A stretch of 11,511 nt of DNA. It comes from Amoebophrya sp. AT5.2. Lineage: Eukaryota; Sar; Dinophyceae; Syndiniales; Amoebophryaceae. The notes under the pieces are model-generated. The model saw only the letters and a program-made list of their open reading frames with translations. It had not been told where the DNA came from and searched no databases. The position numbers were made by a program, and so were the translations under genes. This document shows positions 8,496 through 11,511 of this stretch, one piece after another (position 1 is the stretch's first letter; each line of letters begins with the position of its first letter). Where the stretch lies: assembly GCA_005223375.1 (NCBI GenBank), contig RXOD01006042.1:1-11511 (forward strand), read 5' to 3'.

Positions 8496-8630
8496 TACAA
8501 AAATTGAGATGTGGAGGTTGTACTTGCTCAGGCTGCTCCGGATTCAATGCATGGACAGTAACTTGAGGTGGTTGAGCGGTAAAATCAGACCCGTACTTTT
8601 TCGCGGGAACGAACAAGTCGTTGGATGTGC
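8442..8630 (+). repeat. 3' end and flank of gene B, repeated downstream of gene C
   Basis: The last 54 nt of gene B (8442-8495) are identical to 10963-11016. The 3' flank also recurs: GGCTG(C)..CCGGATTCAAT near 8531-8545 matches 11069-11085, and CAGTAAC..GAGGTGGTTG.GCGG.AAAATCAGA (from 8556 to about 8628) matches 11183-11255 with about seven differences. The copied unit therefore included untranslated sequence and not only the domain. Confidence 0.8.
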
Positions 8631-9032
8631 ATGATGCTGCTCTTGCCCGATGAACTGCACTGTACTTAACAGAATTCTATTGATGAACATCCGATGGGCT
8701 CGTTCGTCGCTTGTTTGTCTGTGAGGAGTCGTCGTTCGTCTTCTTTCGCAGAGGTACCGTGGGCAAATGGGTTCTGTATAAATTCGATCTTCGCGTTGAT
8801 GACGGGTACGGTTTCTGGGGTCCCCAGGCAGTCATTATCGTCTTTGCAGGAGTACCGTGGGCAAGTGGTTACGTAAATTCGATCTGCGCGCCGAGGGGTT
8901 GGATTTCCTTTTCTGGGGTCGCCAGGCAGTCATTATTGCTCTGAACACGCTACGTGTAGAAATTCCCGGCCATCTACTACTGAACCTTAGAGACGGTGCC
9001 CGAACTCAATCTATCGACGAAATCCGACGAAG
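8631..9032. other. Spacer and leader before gene C
   Basis: About 400 bp separate the gene B flank from gene C. They are largely filled by the 98-bp tandem repeat (8752-8940) and a TATAAAT at 8777-8783, which is 250 bp before the ATG of gene C and lies inside the first repeat unit. The ATG at 9033 has a good context (AAGATGG). Confidence 0.4.
8752..8940 (+). repeat. Diverged tandem repeat of about 98 bp upstream of gene C
   Basis: Unit 1 starts with GTACCGTGGGCAA at 8754 and unit 2 with the same word at 8852, a period of 98 bp. Both contain AAATTCGATCT, TTTCTGGGGTC.CCAGGCAGTCATTAT in the same order. Translated, the units read TVGKWVLYKFDLRVDDGYGF and then WG.QAVII, against TVGKWLRKFDLRAEGLDFLF and WG.QAVII. 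Several differences are synonymous and indels change whole codons, which suggests coding ancestry. Each unit is preceded by a pyrimidine-rich stretch ending in AG (CTTCTTTCGCAG, CGTCTTTGCAG), like an exon acceptor. The two units are in different frames in this DNA. Confidence 0.6.
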
Positions 9033-10886
9033 ATGGCGGGTCTTTCGCTTCCCGCCGTACGCCAGCTCGCGGAGAAACATGGCCTTTTCGAAGTACAGTT
9101 TAGTACGCAAAGCAGCGTCGTCGTTTTCACATCGGCCGCGGGATCAAGGATCAACGTTTGGTACACGACCGGCACCGTCGGCACCTACATCCACCATCCC
9201 CGCCAAGGTCGCACGCAGTTGTTCCGCCGCAACGTGAGTATCAGCCTGTTGAGCGATATCTTCCGAAACCCCCGCGAACACACCGGACTGGGCTACCACG
9301 TCAAGAAGGAGCAGCCTGCGGCTTCAGCCCTCGCAGCTTGTCCCCGCCTTGTTCCGTCGCCTTCTCGTCGTGCCTCCCTTTCTCTACTCCAGCGCGAAAT
9401 GGCGGCGTCAGCGTCCGGCCGTGAAAGCCAAAGCGCGAGTCTCAGCCTGTTGAGCGATATCTTCCGAAACCCCCGCGAACACACCGGACTGGGCTACCAC
9501 GTCAAGAAGGAGCAGCCTGCGGCTTCAGCCCTCGCAGCTTGTCCCCGCCTTGTTCCGTCGCCTTCTCGTCGTGCCTCCCTTTCTCTACTCCAGCGCGAAA
9601 TGGCGGCGTCAGCGTCCGGCCGTGAAAGCCAAAGCCGGTTGCAGTTTCTCAGAACACCAAACCGAAAAAGCCGCTCGCGGTCTCGGGAACGCCGGCGAGA
9701 GGTGCGGCAAGAAGAAGCGGGCGAAGCGGAACTGGAAGAAGAAGAAGAAGTAGAAGAAAGAGACGAAGCAGAACTGGACGAAGAGGCGGCCGCGAGAGCA
9801 CAGCTGAAGAGGCTAGACGAAGTGCGCACCGCACTTGGCAAGGAGATTGCGAACGTGCAGGCGATTGTTTCTGCCTTTCAGGACAAACGCAGGAATCAGC
9901 GGGCGGAAGAGAACAAACCCAAACAAGGTGCGGAGGATGAGAAAATTGCTGAAAAGCGACGACAGCGACGAAAGGCTGAGCGGGAGGAAAGAGCACGAAA
10001 CGACGCCGTGAGAAAGGAGCGCGGGAAGCAAATGATGTTTTTGTCAGCTGACAAAAGCGCGGAACTGAAGTTCGAGAAGCAATGGTGGGCAGACGACATG
10101 CCCCGCAACGATATTTCCTGCGTTGCGATGGCCGACGACAGCACCTACATCTTTGTGCACGACGACCAACCCGATCTCCGGTTCAGCGCTGGTCTACCAC
10201 TCGGGTTAAGTAACTTTCTTCACAAGAAGGATGGGCTTGAAAATCATGCTCGTCCCGATCCGCGCTACATCGCACTGGGATCCATGGGGCGATACTACTG
10301 CGAGGTCGAAAACGCCGAGAAGTGTCCCGAATACGACTGGCATGGACCGCAATCCCTCACGGATGAGCTGAACGAGTACGCGACCCGTGATATTCGGAGT
10401 CTTTCTTTCGGCGAAGATTGGGAAGCGTGGTTCATCGTCTACGCCGACGGAAGCTGGAAGAGCGCCGGCAGCTCGGTTCCACACTTACTTACGACTTTGA
10501 TTGGCGAGCGACGAGGATGGAAGGAGGATTTAGAGTTCGTGTCGCTGGGACCGAGTGGCAGCTTCTTCCTACGGACGGGAAACGGCGGGAGATGGTGGAC
10601 GACGACGGATGCGAAGATCGATGAGGCACTGGACAAAAAATCAGCGGGAAGCGTCCTTAGCGTACTGTTCGGAAGAGATCCCGGCAGTTGCTTCATACGT
10701 GGAAATTGGGACGCACGCCGTCCGGAGCACTTGCTGCTTGACAAGGAAGAAGGTTCGTCGTCTGCTCCGTCGATGGATAGCGATGATTTTGATTCATTTT
10801 TTTGCAGTGACGAGATCAATGTAGATGAATTAGACATGGATCTGGATGCTTTGGAAGTACATGAAGTGGACATGGATGCTTTGTAA
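9033..10886 (+). CDS. Gene C: TTGTVGT-module / coiled-coil / DGSW-repeat protein with acidic tail, 617 residues
   Basis: The start aligns with gene B. Residues 38-89 carry the module (RINVWYTTGTVGTY, HPRQGRTQLFRRNV, DIFRNPREHTGLGYH). The end of the module plus a Ser/Arg/Pro-rich linker is then repeated exactly (67-residue unit). Residues 211-225 are an Arg/Ser block (RKSRSRSRERRREVR), 226-253 a Glu-rich run encoded partly by a GAA microsatellite, and about 253-335 a charged coiled coil. About 338-560 is the repeat domain: SCVAMADDSTYIFVH, YIALGSMGRYYCE, WHGPQSLTDEL, LSFGEDWEAWFIVYADGSWK, VSLGPSGSFFLR, VLFGRDPGSCFIRGNW. Unlike B it continues for 57 residues after RGNW and ends in a Ser- and Asp-rich acidic segment with spaced hydrophobics (DELDMDLDALEVHEVDMDAL). 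Length exceeds B mainly through the duplication and this tail. Function unknown; nuclear scaffold or regulator is an inference. Confidence 0.88.
   Translation: MAGLSLPAVRQLAEKHGLFEVQFSTQSSVVVFTSAAGSRINVWYTTGTVGTYIHHPRQGRTQLFRRNVSISLLSDIFRNPREHTGLGYHVKKEQPAASALAACPRLVPSPSRRASLSLLQREMAASASGRESQSASLSLLSDIFRNPREHTGLGYHVKKEQPAASALAACPRLVPSPSRRASLSLLQREMAASASGRESQSRLQFLRTPNRKSRSRSRERRREVRQEEAGEAELEEEEEVEERDEAELDEEAAARAQLKRLDEVRTALGKEIANVQAIVSAFQDKRRNQRAEENKPKQGAEDEKIAEKRRQRRKAEREERARNDAVRKERGKQMMFLSADKSAELKFEKQWWADDMPRNDISCVAMADDSTYIFVHDDQPDLRFSAGLPLGLSNFLHKKDGLENHARPDPRYIALGSMGRYYCEVENAEKCPEYDWHGPQSLTDELNEYATRDIRSLSFGEDWEAWFIVYADGSWKSAGSSVPHLLTTLIGERRGWKEDLEFVSLGPSGSFFLRTGNGGRWWTTTDAKIDEALDKKSAGSVLSVLFGRDPGSCFIRGNWDARRPEHLLLDKEEGSSSAPSMDSDDFDSFFCSDEINVDELDMDLDALEVHEVDMDAL
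9241..9635 (+). repeat. Perfect in-frame tandem duplication inside gene C (period 201 bp)
   Basis: The 194 nt at 9241-9434 recur without a difference at 9442-9635, separated by the 7 nt GCGAGTC. The period of 201 bp is 67 codons, so the reading frame is kept and the protein repeats SLLSDIFRNPREHTGLGYHV through ASASGRESQS. The first copy is the natural end of the TTGTVGT module (it aligns with gene B). The second copy repeats only its last part and the linker. Identity at all third positions implies a very recent event or an assembly duplication. Confidence 0.95.
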
Positions 10887-10895
10887 ATGTAATGG

Positions 10896-10921
10896 CGACG
10901 GTATAAATATTATTGCCGTCG
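10896..10921. other. Small inverted repeat with TATAAAT loop just after gene C
   Basis: CGACGG (10896-10901) pairs with CCGTCG (10916-10921) around a 14-nt AT-rich loop that contains TATAAAT at 10902-10908. It lies 9 nt after the stop of gene C, so it could be part of the 3' untranslated region, or a promoter relic of the truncated copy that follows. Six base pairs can arise by chance. Confidence 0.2.
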
Positions 10922-10962
10922 ACAGATGACGCCGCTTTCTGGTAAAACCCTCTCTGAAACTC

Positions 10963-11256
10963 AGCGTCCTGTTTGGAAAAGATCCCGGCACGTGCTTCGT
11001 GCGCGGGAATTGGTAAAACAAGAACAACAATTTTTCGTTGACAAAGATGTTGAGGCTGTACTTACCCGGCTGCGCCGGATTCAATTTTAGCTTGTAGCAT
11101 TAAGGCGAAATCGCTGCGGGCTCCCTGTTCACGAAATACAAAAAAGATTCTGTGAGTTTCTTCGTCGGATTCAATTCGTGAACAGTAACGCGAGGTGGTT
11201 GGGCGGCAAAATCAGATCCGTACTTTTTCGCGGGAACGAGCAAGTCGTTGGGTTGC
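10963..11256 (+). pseudogene. Truncated fourth copy: 3' end of a gene B-like paralog with its flank
   Basis: 10963-11016 reads SVLFGKDPGTCFVRGNW and a TAA stop, identical in all 54 nt to the end of gene B. The frame is open upstream only to a TGA at 10927-10929, with no further similarity to the repeat domain, so this is a 5'-truncated remnant. The homology continues into the 3' flank up to about 11256 with about 90 percent identity in its last part, interrupted by a 90-bp insertion. An AG at 10963-10964 after CTCTCTGAAACTC could serve as an acceptor. Use as an alternative last exon of gene C is therefore conceivable but not supported further. Confidence 0.7.
11076..11185. repeat. 90-bp insertion between 11-bp direct repeats, with inverted repeat
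   Basis: CGGATTCAATT occurs at 11076-11086 and 11166-11176, while the matching flank of gene B has CGGATTCAAT only once (near 8539). Relative to gene B the copy therefore contains about 90 extra bp bounded by a direct duplication. Within and beside it CTGTTCACGAA (11125-11135) is the reverse complement of TTCGTGAACAG (11175-11185). This may be a small non-autonomous or introner-like element, or a local duplication-inversion. Confidence 0.55.
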
Positions 11257-11307
11257 ACAGCACGGAACTTCTCCAACCGCCAGCCTAGGAAGTGTCTTTA
11301 ACCACAG

Positions 11308-11511
11308 CTGCTGACGCGGCCCCCTCCGCCGCCACCAAGTACCGGGGAGGTCGATCGACCGAGAGCAGAGCAACGGACTATGCAATTGATGCAAAAGACT
11401 TATGCGAGCGCTTGGTTTGCGAACGATGCCGCGCCTCGGACTCGGAGCGTCTGACTTGCTGCGCAATGGGCGCCCTCTCCGAGCTGCTGCTCGGGCAGGA
11501 TGGACCGGGGC
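11308..11511 (+). CDS. Possible exon of a Cys-containing protein, running off the window
   Basis: From a TAG at 11286-11288 the + strand frame stays open to the window end. It has no upstream ATG and reads DAAPSAATKYRGGRS, then YAIDAKDLCERLVCERCRAS and LTCCAMGALSELLLGQDG. The spacing C-x4-C-x2-C with a later CC suggests a Cys-rich or metal-binding segment. The AG at 11306-11307 (CTTTAACCACAG) is a plausible acceptor with a branch-like CTTTAAC. Alternatively translation could start at the ATG at 11466. The segment is not similar to genes A-C. Incomplete, so no function is proposed. Confidence 0.35.

Noticed and set aside
9235..9593. GTGAGT at 9235 and CTCTACTCCAG at 9392 or 9593 as an intron in gene C
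   Set aside because: Removing any of these spans breaks the frame, and it would delete the DIFRNP...TGLGYH part that is conserved with gene B.
9735..9750. GAA microsatellite as an independent repeat element
   Set aside because: It simply encodes the Glu-rich run of gene C; no structure beyond a coding trinucleotide repeat.
1..11511. CRISPR array, tRNA, rRNA, prokaryotic operon or integrase-bearing mobile element
   Set aside because: No regularly spaced short repeats, no tRNA-like T-arm motif noticed, no rRNA, and no transposase or integrase-like frame seen on either strand.

Overview
The window looks like nuclear DNA of a protist, probably an alveolate or another unicellular alga-like eukaryote. 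This is judged from gene structure and protein style, not from a marker gene. There are no bacterial ribosome-binding sites or operon packing. One gene at the left edge is clearly split by a GT...AG intron, TATAAAT boxes lie upstream of the long ORFs, and proteins carry arginine/serine blocks, coiled coils and low-complexity linkers. All supported genes are on the + strand. The species cannot be named from what is seen.

Layout. (1) 1-2283: the 3' part of a split gene for a cysteine-rich, probably secreted or surface protein. Two well-supported exons (54-257 and 609-860) join in phase, and a possible tiny exon near 1710 and a possible last exon at 1996-2283 follow. (2) 2284-3587: no recognised gene. 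(3) 3588-4682: a single-exon gene for a 364-residue protein of unknown family with an Arg/Ser block. (4) 4683-5843: no recognised gene. (5) 5844-6737, 7152-8495 and 9033-10886: three paralogous intron-less genes (called A, B and C here) in tandem. (6) 10887-11511: a truncated fourth copy of the 3' end of gene B with its 3' flank, then what may be the first visible exon of another Cys-containing protein running off the window.

The tandem family is the main content. B and C share an N-terminal module of about 90 residues (core TTGTVGT ... HPRQG.TQLF.R ... DIFRNPR.H.TGLGYH), then an Arg/Ser block, a charged coiled coil, and a C-terminal domain of about 220 residues made of four to five repeated beta-hairpin-like units (YIALGS..RYYCE, LSFGE.WE.WFIVYADGSWK, VSLGP...FLR, VLFG.DP..CF.RGNW). 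Gene A keeps only the Arg/Ser block and the C-terminal repeats. Gene C has a perfect in-frame 201-bp duplication and a unique acidic tail. I recognise the two modules as types seen in proteins of uncharacterised function from unicellular algae and alveolates, but I know no assigned activity. Nuclear localisation and RNA- or chromatin-related roles are guesses from the Arg/Ser blocks and the acidic tail.

The 3' part of the array shows repeated recent duplication: the intragenic repeat in C, a 98-bp tandem repeat in front of C, a 54-nt perfect copy of the end of B after C, and a 90-bp insertion between 11-bp direct repeats. The locus appears to be an actively expanding paralog array.
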